Below, in pieces: positions 26,764-35,036 of a stretch of 40,359 nt of DNA. Source of the stretch: Pedobacter schmidteae (GTDB taxonomy: Bacteria > Bacteroidota > Bacteroidia > Sphingobacteriales > Sphingobacteriaceae); the NCBI GenBank assembly GCA_945901155.1, contig CAMDKO010000016.1, positions 1 to 40,359 on the forward strand, written 5' to 3'. A program made the translations under genes and the position numbers. The notes below the pieces were generated by a model. That model was not told where the DNA came from. It was given only the letters and a program-made list of their open reading frames with translations, and did not search any database. Positions within the stretch are counted from its first letter, which is position 1. Each line of letters begins with the position of its first letter.

Positions 26764-27696
26764 TTATTTCAAATACGCTTTAATAGTTGCTTTGGTAACC
26801 AATTGAAATGGAATCATTAACTCTTTTTCAACTTTTTGTCCTTGAGCAATCTTTACAGCGGTTTCAATAGCTCCGGCACCTTGTTTTTTGGCATCCTGAA
26901 AAACTGTAGCATCTAAATCACCTTTTTTGACTGCCTGTAGTGCATCCGCGATAGCATCAATACTTACCACCACTACTTTATCTTTCATTCCAGCATCCTG
27001 CAATGCTTTTACTGCCCCCAATCCCATTTCATCGTTATGTGCAAATATTGCATTAATCTTTGTTCCATAAGATTGAATCCAGTTTTGCATTAAGTCCATA
27101 CTTTTTGATCTATCCCACTCTGCTGTTTGCTGTGCAATAAGTTTCAGTTCGGGGTATTCTTTCAGAATCTCTTTTGCACCCTGCTCTCTTTGTATTTGCG
27201 CGGCCTGTCCATTTAAGCCCTGGATCATCACAATATTACCTTTCCCTCCCAGCTGTTCGGCAATGAATTTCATTGCAATTCTGCCAGATTCTAGATCATT
27301 CGATCCCACAAAGGCAGTTGGTGCTATTTTGGTAGCTGAGTTTACATTTACAATTGGGATGTTGGCTGCCAGAGCTTTGGCTACAGCAGGAGAGCTGGCT
27401 TCATATTCGCAAGGATTCAGAATAATAACATCCACTTTTTGTGCTATAAAACTCTCAATCTGTTCAATTTGCTTTAATGAAGAACGTTCGGCATCCACAA
27501 TAATCAATTCGGCACCTAGTTCCTGTGCTTTTTTCTGCATCTCATCATTGATATTTACAATGAATTCATTTTGCATGCTAAGCATGGATACGCCTATCAC
27601 TATGTTATTTTCCTTGTTTTTTTGGCTGTTAGTTGATTGATTACATCCTGCACACAGCGTTATTAATGCGATTAAAATTATATAAGAGTGTTTCAT
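26764..27696 (-). CDS. Sugar ABC transporter substrate-binding lipoprotein (RbsB-like)
   Basis: This 310-residue periplasmic-binding protein I (ribose/galactose-type) has a signal peptide with lipobox LCAGC (Cys18), so it is anchored in the membrane. The two-lobed fold shows IVIGVSMLSMQNEF near residue 31, the IESFIAQKVDVIILNPCEYEA segment, VAFVGSNDLESGRIAMKF, NAIFAHNDEMGLGAVKAL and VVVSIDAIADAL, all standard for the RbsB group. It would capture a monosaccharide or small glycoside and deliver it to the permease. It is the third gene of the importer, 9 bp after the permease stop. Exact ligand cannot be read from the sequence; pentoses, inositols and similar polyols are known ligands of the group. 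Confidence 0.94.
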   Translation of the reverse strand: MKHSYIILIALITLCAGCNQSTNSQKNKENNIVIGVSMLSMQNEFIVNINDEMQKKAQELGAELIIVDAERSSLKQIEQIESFIAQKVDVIILNPCEYEASSPAVAKALAANIPIVNVNSATKIAPTAFVGSNDLESGRIAMKFIAEQLGGKGNIVMIQGLNGQAAQIQREQGAKEILKEYPELKLIAQQTAEWDRSKSMDLMQNWIQSYGTKINAIFAHNDEMGLGAVKALQDAGMKDKVVVVSIDAIADALQAVKKGDLDATVFQDAKKQGAGAIETAVKIAQGQKVEKELMIPFQLVTKATIKAYLK

Positions 27697-27705
27697 TTAT
27701 TATTT

Positions 27706-28644
27706 TTAAGAATTTGATTTCTGGTTCAGGCTATCTAAAACCACTGCTCCGATGATGATGATTCCCATGACTATTTGTTGATAGTAGGATGTGACATTAA
27801 GTAAATCTAAACCATTATTTATTACCCCAATAAGTAAAACGCCAATTAAGGTGCCTACCATAGTGCCTCTACCGCCTGCAGTGCTTGTGCCACCAATAAC
27901 GACAGCTGCAATAGCATCTAACTCGAATCCAGCTCCTGCATTAGGCTGGCCAGTAGTAATTCTGGAGGCTAATAAAATACCCGCTAAACCTGCCAATAAG
28001 CCCGAAATTGAATATACAGATAATTTGACCCGATCAATATTAATCCCTGAAGCTCTGGCAGCTTGTTCGTTACCGCCAATAGCATAAATGTACCTGCCTA
28101 AGACCGTTTTACTGAGAATAATAGAACAGACTGCAAAAACAAGAATGAAAATTAGTATTAATATAGGAATTCCAAGAACTGTTCCGCTTCCTAAATAATT
28201 AAAAGAGTCAGACAGGTTAGATACCGGCCTTCCATCGCTAAGTATCAGGGCTAATCCTCGTCCTATGGTCATGGTACCCAGCGTGACAATAAATGGAGCG
28301 ATTTTGCTTTTTGTGATGATAAAACCATTGAAAGCTCCCATCAGCAGTCCTGCGAGTAAACCCATTACTATTGGAATCAAAACTGGGTAGCTATCAGGAT
28401 GGGCAAGCATTGCAGCTGTAACCCCAGTGACTGCAACTATAGAACCTAAGGAAAGGTCAATGCCTCCTGTAATAATCACAAACGTTACTCCGAAGGCTAG
28501 CAATGCATTGATTGAAACCTGAGTGACAATGATGGTCAGGTTTGAAACAGTTAAAAATTGCGGTGTAATCAGAGAAATTATAAGGCAAATAATGCCAAAT
28601 ACAATGAGTAAACCATATTGGCGAATGTTATTAATGTATTGCAT
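27706..28644 (-). CDS. Sugar ABC transporter permease (RbsC-like)
   Basis: This 312-residue inner-membrane permease has about eight to ten hydrophobic helices over its whole length. The family signature GGIDLSLGSIVAVTG is at about residues 60-74, and the cytoplasmic loop contacting the ATPase includes GINIDRVKLSVYSISGLLAGLAG. The segment VIGGTSTAGGRGTMVGTLIG near residue 250 is also typical of RbsC/AraH-type (CUT2) permeases. Its start overlaps the end of the ATPase gene by 14 bp, indicating translational coupling. It presumably forms the homodimeric channel for the sugar bound by the neighbouring lipoprotein. Confidence 0.95.
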   Translation of the reverse strand: MQYINNIRQYGLLIVFGIICLIISLITPQFLTVSNLTIIVTQVSINALLAFGVTFVIITGGIDLSLGSIVAVTGVTAAMLAHPDSYPVLIPIVMGLLAGLLMGAFNGFIITKSKIAPFIVTLGTMTIGRGLALILSDGRPVSNLSDSFNYLGSGTVLGIPILILIFILVFAVCSIILSKTVLGRYIYAIGGNEQAARASGINIDRVKLSVYSISGLLAGLAGILLASRITTGQPNAGAGFELDAIAAVVIGGTSTAGGRGTMVGTLIGVLLIGVINNGLDLLNVTSYYQQIVMGIIIIGAVVLDSLNQKSNS

Positions 28645-30121
28645 AGTGCATGATTTTTTCTTGACTTGCTTCCTGTTTATTTAGAATAGCTGTTTGTTTT
28701 CCTTTAGATAAAACCAGGATCCTGTCACTCATTCCCAAAATTTCAGGTAATTCTGATGAAATGATGATGACTGCTAATCCATTATTGGCCAATTGGTTAA
28801 TTAGCTTATAAATTTCATGCTTTGCTCCAATGTCAATCCCTCTAGTAGGTTCATCCAAAATTAAGAGAGCGGGTGAGGTTAATAAAGCCTTTGCAATCAC
28901 AATTTTTTGTTGATTCCCTCCACTTAAATTCATTACTTTTTGATTCAGGCCTGCAGCTTTTATTTTTAGATCGTCAGCCATTTGGGAAGAAACTTTTGTC
29001 TCTTTTTTAGTTTGAATGAATCCTCCTTTTGAATAGTTTTTCAAATTAGAGAGACTAATATTTTCTATCATTGACATTTCCGGAATGAATCCTAATGCTT
29101 TACGGTCTTCACTGACATAGGCTATGCCCTTTTCTATAGCATCTTTTGGAGATCTTATTTCTATTTTATGGCCTTTTAATAGTATTTCGCCGCTATCTAT
29201 TTTGTCTAATCCAAAGATAGCTCTTGCAATTTCGGTTCTGCCAGCACCCATTAAACCGGCAATTCCAAGTACTTCATGTGCATGTACTTCGAAATTGATA
29301 TTTTCAAACTTGCCTTTTTTACTTATACCACGGACCTCTAAAATTGCATTGCTCGGAACTCTGGAATCTGAAGAAAATAAGTTTTCAATTTCCCGACCAA
29401 CCATCAGTGAGATTAGGCTATTTTTATCCAGTTCGTATGTGTTTTTTGTAGCTATATATTGGCCATCCCTTAATACTGTTATTCGATCTGCAATCTGAAA
29501 GATCTCTTCTAGTTTATGAGAAATATAGATAATGCCTACTCCCTTACTTTTTAAATCATTAATTATTTTAAAAAGTAGTTCACACTCTTTATCTGAGAGT
29601 GCAGAGGTGGGTTCATCCATGATGATGACTTTTGCATGGTTAGAAATTGCCTTTGCGATTTCAATTAGTTGCATTTCGGCAATACTCAGCTGTTTTGCTT
29701 TGGTCTGAACATTTAGATTTAGTCCAATCAAATTCAGTATTTCTTCCGATTTTTTATCTATTTCTTGTTCATCAAGCCAAAACCTTTGTTTAAATTCTCT
29801 TCCTAAAAAAATATTTTGAGCGATCGTTAATTCAGGAACCATTAAAATTTCCTGATGGATCATTGAAATGCCTTTTTTTAGCATTTTATGAACATCCATG
29901 TTTTCAATGAACTCTCCGTTAAAATTAATTGAACCGGAATCTGGAAGGATAAGACCCATTAAAATTTTCATGAATGTAGACTTTCCGGCTCCATTTTCGC
30001 CCATTAGGGCATGGACTTCGCCTGGATAAAGGTCAAACTGAATATTATCCAGTGCCTTAATACCTGAAAAAGATTTATTTAGATCTTTTACGTGAATAAT
30101 TTTTTGATCAGATTCGGGCAT
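28631..30121 (-). CDS. Sugar ABC transporter ATP-binding protein, two tandem cassettes (RbsA-like)
   Basis: This 496-residue CUT2-type ATPase has two fused nucleotide-binding domains. The first has Walker A GENGAGKST at 41-49, the signature LSIAEMQLIEIAKA and Walker B VIIMDEPTSAL. The second has the usual degenerate Walker A, GLMGAGRTE, with an intact signature LSGGNQQKIVIAKAL and LLILDEPTRGIDIG. It powers uptake through the permease encoded next. As the most upstream gene of the island, it probably lies just behind the main promoter. No LacI- or AraC-type regulator gene is in the window. Confidence 0.96.
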   Translation of the reverse strand: MPESDQKIIHVKDLNKSFSGIKALDNIQFDLYPGEVHALMGENGAGKSTFMKILMGLILPDSGSINFNGEFIENMDVHKMLKKGISMIHQEILMVPELTIAQNIFLGREFKQRFWLDEQEIDKKSEEILNLIGLNLNVQTKAKQLSIAEMQLIEIAKAISNHAKVIIMDEPTSALSDKECELLFKIINDLKSKGVGIIYISHKLEEIFQIADRITVLRDGQYIATKNTYELDKNSLISLMVGREIENLFSSDSRVPSNAILEVRGISKKGKFENINFEVHAHEVLGIAGLMGAGRTEIARAIFGLDKIDSGEILLKGHKIEIRSPKDAIEKGIAYVSEDRKALGFIPEMSMIENISLSNLKNYSKGGFIQTKKETKVSSQMADDLKIKAAGLNQKVMNLSGGNQQKIVIAKALLTSPALLILDEPTRGIDIGAKHEIYKLINQLANNGLAVIIISSELPEILGMSDRILVLSKGKQTAILNKQEASQEKIMHYAIH

Positions 30122-30124
30122 GCC

Positions 30125-30140
30125 TATTCAAATTCGAATA
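30125..30140. promoter_or_regulatory. Inverted repeat just upstream of the importer ATPase start
   Basis: TATTC (30125-30129) and GAATA (30136-30140) form an inverted repeat around AAATTC, beginning 4 nt upstream of the ATG at 30121. It could be an operator or an mRNA hairpin affecting translation of the first island gene. Evidence is limited to symmetry. Confidence 0.25.
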
Positions 30141-30176
30141 TTTTGTTGGAGTTGAATGTACCGATTTGAAATTAAT

Positions 30177-30215
30177 AAAAAAAAATCCCCGCTAAATTTA
30201 GCGGGGATTTTTTTT
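30177..30215 (-). terminator. Strong intrinsic terminator of the DUF2723 gene
   Basis: ATCCCCGCTAAA/TTTAGCGGGGAT form a perfect stem (30185-30208) flanked by nine A and eight T residues, so it can work in both directions. It starts 21 nt past the stop codon of the DUF2723 gene (- strand) and insulates the ABC importer genes from it. Confidence 0.93.
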
Positions 30216-30235
30216 AGAAGGTTAAAGGATAATTC

Positions 30236-33200
30236 TTAGCGTTCTGTGCTAATGAATTTTGATTCAATAACTTTTAGGCGATCCTGCAATTTTTTATTCA
30301 GTTCTTTCTCCCCATTCTGAACAGTCAATTTTGCAAGTTCAGTCATCACATAAACTCCGAGTTGTACCTCACGAGTATTCAGGTTTTCCTTAGTTTGTGC
30401 TATGGCAGCAAGATAATTTAGCTGGTCTTCGATGTATTCGGCAGTATTAGCCACAATTTCATTGGCTTTCTTTACTTCTTTTAGTTTGTAAAGTAGATCG
30501 GCCATGTAGAATTTACGGATAGTAAAGTTTAGCGAATGATTTTTATCAGGCACAACTTCCATACATTTTAAAAGCGCTTTTTTAGCTTCTTCGGTTCGGC
30601 CTTCACGATACAGATTTTCTGCAAGAATGTTAAAATGATTGATGATGGTAAAGCTCATTCTTACTGATTCTGGATCAAGATAAGTGGCATTCTTCATATT
30701 GCCCCATTTAAACTTGGTCATCATATTGTTATACATCTGATCGGTGTTGGTCAGTTCAGCTTTCTCACCACTTGCAGTATCAAGCGCTGGCTTTTTAAGC
30801 GGAAGAAGTCGATAGGCAAAACCCTCGTTATATAAGTATTCACCTAGTCCCATATAATTATCATCCGGAACAGTGATAGCAAAATATATAGGACGTTTCC
30901 AGTCATTATGTGCAAGAATATCAATTAAAGCCAATTCTGTTTTTGTGACATAGTTTTTATTAAATGTCCATTCCATAGATGGCAAAATCAGATCTTTTTT
31001 ATTTGCAGAAACTGTTTTGCTGGCAATAATCTGATCTGGGTTAATGGTGATCTTGAAATTTTTTGTTGGTAGGAAGTTCTCTTTGCTTCCATCCTCATAG
31101 GTTGCTTTATCTGCATCATTATCAGAGGTCATGATGTCAAAAATATCTTTCAATTCAACTGCGCCGGCTGTGTTATAATCCTGATATCCCATTACATCTC
31201 TTACTCCCTGAACAAATTTTTCATCAGGCATAGTAATTGGAAGGGGGTCAGCCTGGTTTACTTTCTTTTTCATTTGTCTGATATACCAATCGGTTCCCAG
31301 AAGACTAAGGTTAACCACTCTCACATCGGGTCTGACATTCTCAACTTCCTGTGCATACCAGAGTGGGTAGGTATCGTTATCACCATAGGTGAATAAAATG
31401 GCATTAGGCGCGCAAGACTCAAGGTAATTGATTGCCATATCGCGGGCTGTAAACTTTGTGGAGCGGTTATGATCATTCCAGCCTTCTTTAGCCATTAAAA
31501 CCGGTGCGGCCAGTAATCCTATCATTGCGGCTAGAACAGCTGCTTTTGGAGCATTCAGTTTTTTGCGTAAGAAATCTGTTATTCCTGCCACCCCAAGGCC
31601 TATCCAAATGGCGAATGCGTAAAATGAGCCTGTATAGGCATAGTCACGTTCTCTTGGTTGAAGCGGATTTTGATTTAAGTACAGAACGATAGCTAGCCCT
31701 GTGAAGAAGAATAGTAGTGCCACAATTCCGGCATCCTTTTGATTCTGTTTAAAGTGCCATAATGCTCCGATAATTCCAAGAATAAAAGGAAGGAAGTAGA
31801 ACTTGTTATAGGCATTATTGCTTAATTGACTTTTAGGAAGTTCATTTTGTCCTCCCAATAACATATTGTCAAAGAAGCTTATGCCCGACAGCCAGTTTCC
31901 ATGAATATAATCGCCATGCCCCTGTTCATCATTTTGCCTTCCAATAAAGTTCCATGCAAAATAGCGGGTATACATGAAGCTGGTTTGATAGCTGATTAGG
32001 AATCCGAGGTTATTGAGGAATGTTGGCGACTGGTCTTCTTTTAAACCCATCCAGTCGCGATAAAAACCTACGTGCTGGGGGTCGTCGCTGTACATTCTTG
32101 GCAACAGGGTATTACGGTCGTGGACGCGTTCAAATTTCTGGCCTGCATTTTCATATTTCTCTTTTCCTTTGCGATAAATAATATCACCTTCTTTGTTATC
32201 AATAGGCTTTGAATCGAAGAATTGACCATAAAGTAAAGGACGGTCTCCATATTGTTCTCTATTTACATAGCTCAATAATGAAAATGCATTTTCTGGGTCA
32301 CTATTATTAAGAGTTGGATCTGCTTTTGCCCTGATTACGATCATTGCAAAGGAGCCATAACCAAAAATAATGAACACGATAGAGATTAGTGCGAGGTTCA
32401 GTACCCTTCTTTTTTCACGGATATTCAGAATGTATTCCAGACCAGCCAAAATGATCGCAGCAATGATTAATCCGGAGATTCCAGCTCCAATGGTCATTAG
32501 TGCCACAAAACATGTTATGGCCGTCAAAAGATGGGTTTTGCTTCCATTTATGCTGTAAAGTATTCCTGAAACAAGACTTACGATCAATAAAAAACTAAAG
32601 AATAAAACACCAGTTCCAAAATCAAGACCCAATGTATTTACAAAAAATAGATCAGAGTAAGCTGCAAATTTGATTGTGTATTGAACAATTCCATATTGAA
32701 TAAATGCCAGAATAATGATTCCAACAAGTAATGCCATTAGGGTTCCTGCCGAAGTTCTTGTTTTTGATCTTCTGAAATAGTAGACCAATGCAATAGCAGG
32801 AATTGCGAGTAAGTTCAGAAGGTGTACCCCAATTGAAAGCCCCATAACATAGGCAATAAATATCAGCCATCTGTCTGAGTAAGGTTCATCTGCATGCTGA
32901 TCCCATTTAAGGATTGCCCAAAAAACGATTGCTGTACAAAGAGATGAAAGTGCATAAACTTCTGCTTCAACAGCTGAAAACCAAAATGAATCTGAAAAAG
33001 TATAAGCAAGTGCACCAACTAAGCCAGAACCCATAATAGTGATCAGTTCCCAGTTAGAAAGATTCTCTCCATCTTTCCAAAGAACTTTTTTAGCCAGGGC
33101 AGTTATTGTCCAAAACAGGAAGAGGATCGTAGCGGCACTTGCCACTGCTGAGCACATATTTATCCAAAAGGCAACTCGGCTAGTATCATCGCCTGCAAGT

Positions 33201-33394
33201 AGTGAAAACACTTTCCCAAGCATCAAAAATAAAGGAGCACCTGGTTGATGAACAACCTGAAGTTTATGGGCAGAGGCGATGAATTCGCCTGAATCCCAAA
33301 AACTTGCAGAGGGTTCAAGCGTTAAAGTATAGACAATTAGGGCTGTTAAAAAGCTTAACCAGCCTAATAAATTGTTGATTTTGTTATAGTTCAT
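30236..33394 (-). CDS. DUF2723 (GT117-type) polytopic membrane protein with C-terminal TPR-like region
   Basis: This 1052-residue integral membrane protein carries a DUF2723 domain, the family related to the eukaryotic O-mannosyltransferase TMEM260 and listed as glycosyltransferase family 117. The first helix is followed by the GT-C-like periplasmic loop ASFWDSGEFIASAHKLQVVH, holding the acidic D and E expected for catalysis. About a dozen helices follow, then a large soluble part and a helical TPR-like tail (about residues 925-1040). The start is placed at the ATG at 33394 (MNYNKINNLLGWL), where the conserved region begins. An upstream in-frame ATG at 33484 would add 30 low-complexity residues abutting repeats. 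It likely glycosylates exported proteins; acceptor and donor are unknown. Confidence 0.92.
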   Translation of the reverse strand: MNYNKINNLLGWLSFLTALIVYTLTLEPSASFWDSGEFIASAHKLQVVHQPGAPLFLMLGKVFSLLAGDDTSRVAFWINMCSAVASAATILFLFWTITALAKKVLWKDGENLSNWELITIMGSGLVGALAYTFSDSFWFSAVEAEVYALSSLCTAIVFWAILKWDQHADEPYSDRWLIFIAYVMGLSIGVHLLNLLAIPAIALVYYFRRSKTRTSAGTLMALLVGIIILAFIQYGIVQYTIKFAAYSDLFFVNTLGLDFGTGVLFFSFLLIVSLVSGILYSINGSKTHLLTAITCFVALMTIGAGISGLIIAAIILAGLEYILNIREKRRVLNLALISIVFIIFGYGSFAMIVIRAKADPTLNNSDPENAFSLLSYVNREQYGDRPLLYGQFFDSKPIDNKEGDIIYRKGKEKYENAGQKFERVHDRNTLLPRMYSDDPQHVGFYRDWMGLKEDQSPTFLNNLGFLISYQTSFMYTRYFAWNFIGRQNDEQGHGDYIHGNWLSGISFFDNMLLGGQNELPKSQLSNNAYNKFYFLPFILGIIGALWHFKQNQKDAGIVALLFFFTGLAIVLYLNQNPLQPRERDYAYTGSFYAFAIWIGLGVAGITDFLRKKLNAPKAAVLAAMIGLLAAPVLMAKEGWNDHNRSTKFTARDMAINYLESCAPNAILFTYGDNDTYPLWYAQEVENVRPDVRVVNLSLLGTDWYIRQMKKKVNQADPLPITMPDEKFVQGVRDVMGYQDYNTAGAVELKDIFDIMTSDNDADKATYEDGSKENFLPTKNFKITINPDQIIASKTVSANKKDLILPSMEWTFNKNYVTKTELALIDILAHNDWKRPIYFAITVPDDNYMGLGEYLYNEGFAYRLLPLKKPALDTASGEKAELTNTDQMYNNMMTKFKWGNMKNATYLDPESVRMSFTIINHFNILAENLYREGRTEEAKKALLKCMEVVPDKNHSLNFTIRKFYMADLLYKLKEVKKANEIVANTAEYIEDQLNYLAAIAQTKENLNTREVQLGVYVMTELAKLTVQNGEKELNKKLQDRLKVIESKFISTER

Positions 33395-33486
33395 GGATTC
33401 AAGATCAATAATATTGCCCTCGAAATTACTGAAATTATTATTATTTGAGGTAGAAACAGATGAGTGTTTAACAGAAATTAACATGA

Positions 33487-33582
33487 AGGAGATTGGAGAT
33501 GTGAGATATGAGATATGAGATTGGAGATGTGAGATATGAGATGTGAGATTGGAGATATGAAGGATGAGGTATGAAGTATGAA
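33487..33582. repeat. Low-complexity GAGATATGA-type tandem repeat
   Basis: Irregular 7-8 bp units related to GAGATATGA, GAGATTG and GAGATGT follow one another from just upstream of the DUF2723 frame to about 33582. It forms the first part of the repeat-rich, gene-free gap 33485-33909. Confidence 0.85.
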
Positions 33583-33848
33583 GCAGAATCTATCTCAATA
33601 CTCTATACGCAATACTCAAAATTAGTTATCTGTTATCTGTTGTCAGTTGTCTGAGGCATGAGGTCTGAAAAAAGCAGTAAATTTCAATTAGCACTAAACA
33701 ATCTTTGTTCTTTGCTCTTGGTTCCATTTTCAGTTGTCAGTTGTCAGTTATCTGAGGTATGAAGTCTGAGGTAGGAAGTATGATTTATGAAAAAAGCAGA
33801 AAATCTCAAATTAGCACTTAACAGTCTTTAATCCTGGTTCTTGGTTCC
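33579..33848 (+). repeat. Dispersed intergenic repeat, copy A plus partial copy
   Basis: This segment shares long near-identical blocks with 34745-34926. A 30-nt exact match begins TGAAGCAGAATCTATC at 33579-33608 (equal to 34745-34774). A second block of about 70 nt runs at 33668-33738 (equal to 34855-34926 with a few changes), beginning with a run of A and GCAGTAAAT. A third, shorter copy of that block lies at 33790-33848. Stretches of TCAGTTG and TCTGAGG units separate the blocks. No gene is present. Confidence 0.9.
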
Positions 33849-33871
33849 GTTATCTGAGATGGCAGCAACCC

Positions 33872-33879
33872 TATGTTTG
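33872..33879 (+). promoter_or_regulatory. Possible -7 promoter element for the zeta-toxin gene
   Basis: TATGTTTG at 33872-33879 fits the Bacteroidota TAnnTTTG consensus and ends 30 nt before the ATG at 33910. No good TTTG or TTG box is found at the expected distance upstream, so the support is partial. Confidence 0.3.
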
Positions 33880-33909
33880 CTATAAGAGGAAAGTTCTCTA
33901 CCTTTGAGC

Positions 33910-34497
33910 ATGGAGGAAAAGAAGCTATACATAATAAGCGGTTGTAATGGTGCTGGTAAAACAACAGCCTCTTTCAACATACTTCCTGATCTTCTTAACT
34001 GTAAAGAGTTTGTAAATGCAGACGAAATAGCTAGAGGACTATCACCTTTTCAACCAGAAAATGTGTCAATAGAAGCAGGAAGATTAATGCTGAAAAGAAT
34101 AGATGAGTTAATAGGCTCAAATCAAGACTTTTCATTTGAAACAACACTTTCTACAAAATCATTCATAAACACAATAGAGGATGCCAAGTCAAAAGGCTAT
34201 TACGTTACACTTATTTTCTTTTGGCTTGAATCAATTGAATTAGCAAAGGATAGAGTGCGAAAAAGAGTTGCAGAAGGTGGGCACAATATTAAAGCAGATG
34301 TAATTGAACGTAGATATAAATCTGGTATAAAAAATCTTTTCAGATTATATTGCAATAAGGTTGATTCATTATTGATCTATGATAACTCAAAAGCAGAATC
34401 GGAATTGATTGCTGAAAAAGAAATTGAAGACGAATTATTTACAATACACAATATTCAAAAATTTAACTCATTAAAAATTATTTCGAATGAGCATTAA
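33910..34497 (+). CDS. Zeta-toxin-family P-loop kinase
   Basis: This is a 195-residue protein from the ATG at 33910; a TTG two codons upstream is less likely. It has a P-loop GCNGAGKTT at residues 11-19, the zeta-typical substrate-side segment FVNADEIARGLSPF, the SFETTLST motif with the Asp/Glu and Thr positions of the family, and VTLIFFWLESIELAKDRV followed by basic lid residues (RVRKRVAEGGH). Zeta toxins phosphorylate UDP-N-acetylglucosamine and block cell-wall synthesis; chromosomal relatives may act on other substrates. It overlaps a 48-codon ORF by 11 bp and sits in a repeat-filled gap flanked by copies of one intergenic repeat, suggesting mobility. Toxicity is not shown by sequence alone. 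Confidence 0.9.
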   Translation: MEEKKLYIISGCNGAGKTTASFNILPDLLNCKEFVNADEIARGLSPFQPENVSIEAGRLMLKRIDELIGSNQDFSFETTLSTKSFINTIEDAKSKGYYVTLIFFWLESIELAKDRVRKRVAEGGHNIKADVIERRYKSGIKNLFRLYCNKVDSLLIYDNSKAESELIAEKEIEDELFTIHNIQKFNSLKIISNEH

Positions 34498-34633
34498 AGA
34501 GAGAGAAATTCTGAAAGAAAAAATAAAAAGTGCTATTAAAATATCCTCTCAAAAATTAATTGAGAAGAAAAAAGCGCTTGGACAGAATTTAGTAATTAGC
34601 GAAGACGGAAAAATTAGAGTTGTTGAGCCTTAA
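34487..34633 (+). CDS. 48-residue protein overlapping the zeta gene, candidate antitoxin
   Basis: This short ORF starts at the ATG at 34487, 11 bp before the zeta gene ends, and stops at 34633. The protein is strongly helical and basic in its first 30 residues (MSIKEREILKEKIKSAIKIS), then ends LVISEDGKIRVVEP, a short beta-hairpin-like tail. That tail resembles those of small proteins usually encoded beside zeta-type kinases in Bacteroidota, where I recall them upstream rather than downstream. The overlap implies translational coupling. A role as antitoxin is inferred from size, charge, overlap and tail; there is no clear relationship to classical epsilon antitoxin. Confidence 0.6.
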   Translation: MSIKEREILKEKIKSAIKISSQKLIEKKKALGQNLVISEDGKIRVVEP

Positions 34634-34744
34634 AAAAGGGCAAACCCAACAGCGTGTAAATAATTTAACCTGCCGCAGGCGCAACACAGGGTACATCGTA
34701 AACATGTTGAAGGATGGGAGATATGAAGTCTGAGGTCTGAGGTC

Positions 34745-34926
34745 TGAAGCAGAATCTATCTCAATACTCTATACTCAAAATCAGTTATCAGTTATCAGTT
34801 ATCAGTTATCAGTTGTCAGTTGTCTGAGGTCTGAAGCATGAAGCATGAAGTATGAAAAAAGCAGTAAATCTCAAATTAGCACTAAACAGTCTTTGTTCTT
34901 TGCTCCTGGTTCTATTTTCAGTTGTC
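34745..34926 (+). repeat. Dispersed intergenic repeat, copy B
   Basis: Direct-orientation copy of the 33579-33738 segment: identical over the first 30 nt, then diverging in the number of TCAGTTA units (six at 34781-34822), then near-identical again from 34855. It lies on the far side of the zeta module from copy A. Confidence 0.9.
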
Positions 34927-35004
34927 TGAGGTATGAAGTCTGAGGTCTGAAGCAGAATCTATCCCAATACTCACTTCTATTGCTGCAACAAAAATGAATT
35001 TTCA

Positions 35005-35036
35005 TTTGCACTTTATAGTATATCCCACTATATTTG
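35005..35036 (+). promoter_or_regulatory. Bacteroidota-type promoter of tRNA-Gln
   Basis: TTTG (35005-35008), a 20-nt spacer and TATATTTG (35029-35036) match the Bacteroidota primary-sigma consensus TTTG-N19-TAnnTTTG closely. Transcription would start near 35043, about 30 nt before the mature tRNA. Confidence 0.75.

Noticed and set aside
33395-33484. Extra 30 N-terminal residues of the DUF2723 protein
   Set aside because: The added residues are Ser/Asn-rich low complexity without family similarity and abut a tandem repeat; the conserved domain begins at the ATG at 33394.
33885-33900. GAGGAAAGTTC-like string resembling the conserved start of RNase P RNA
   Set aside because: None of the other RNase P RNA conserved regions follow; the zeta gene begins within 25 nt, so it is chance.
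33899-33906. TACCTTTG as promoter of the zeta gene
   Set aside because: It matches the -7 consensus but ends 3 nt before the ATG, leaving no room for a transcript leader.
33487-34972. Possible insertion sequence around the zeta gene
   Set aside because: No transposase frame and no terminal inverted repeats; only direct low-complexity repeats are seen.
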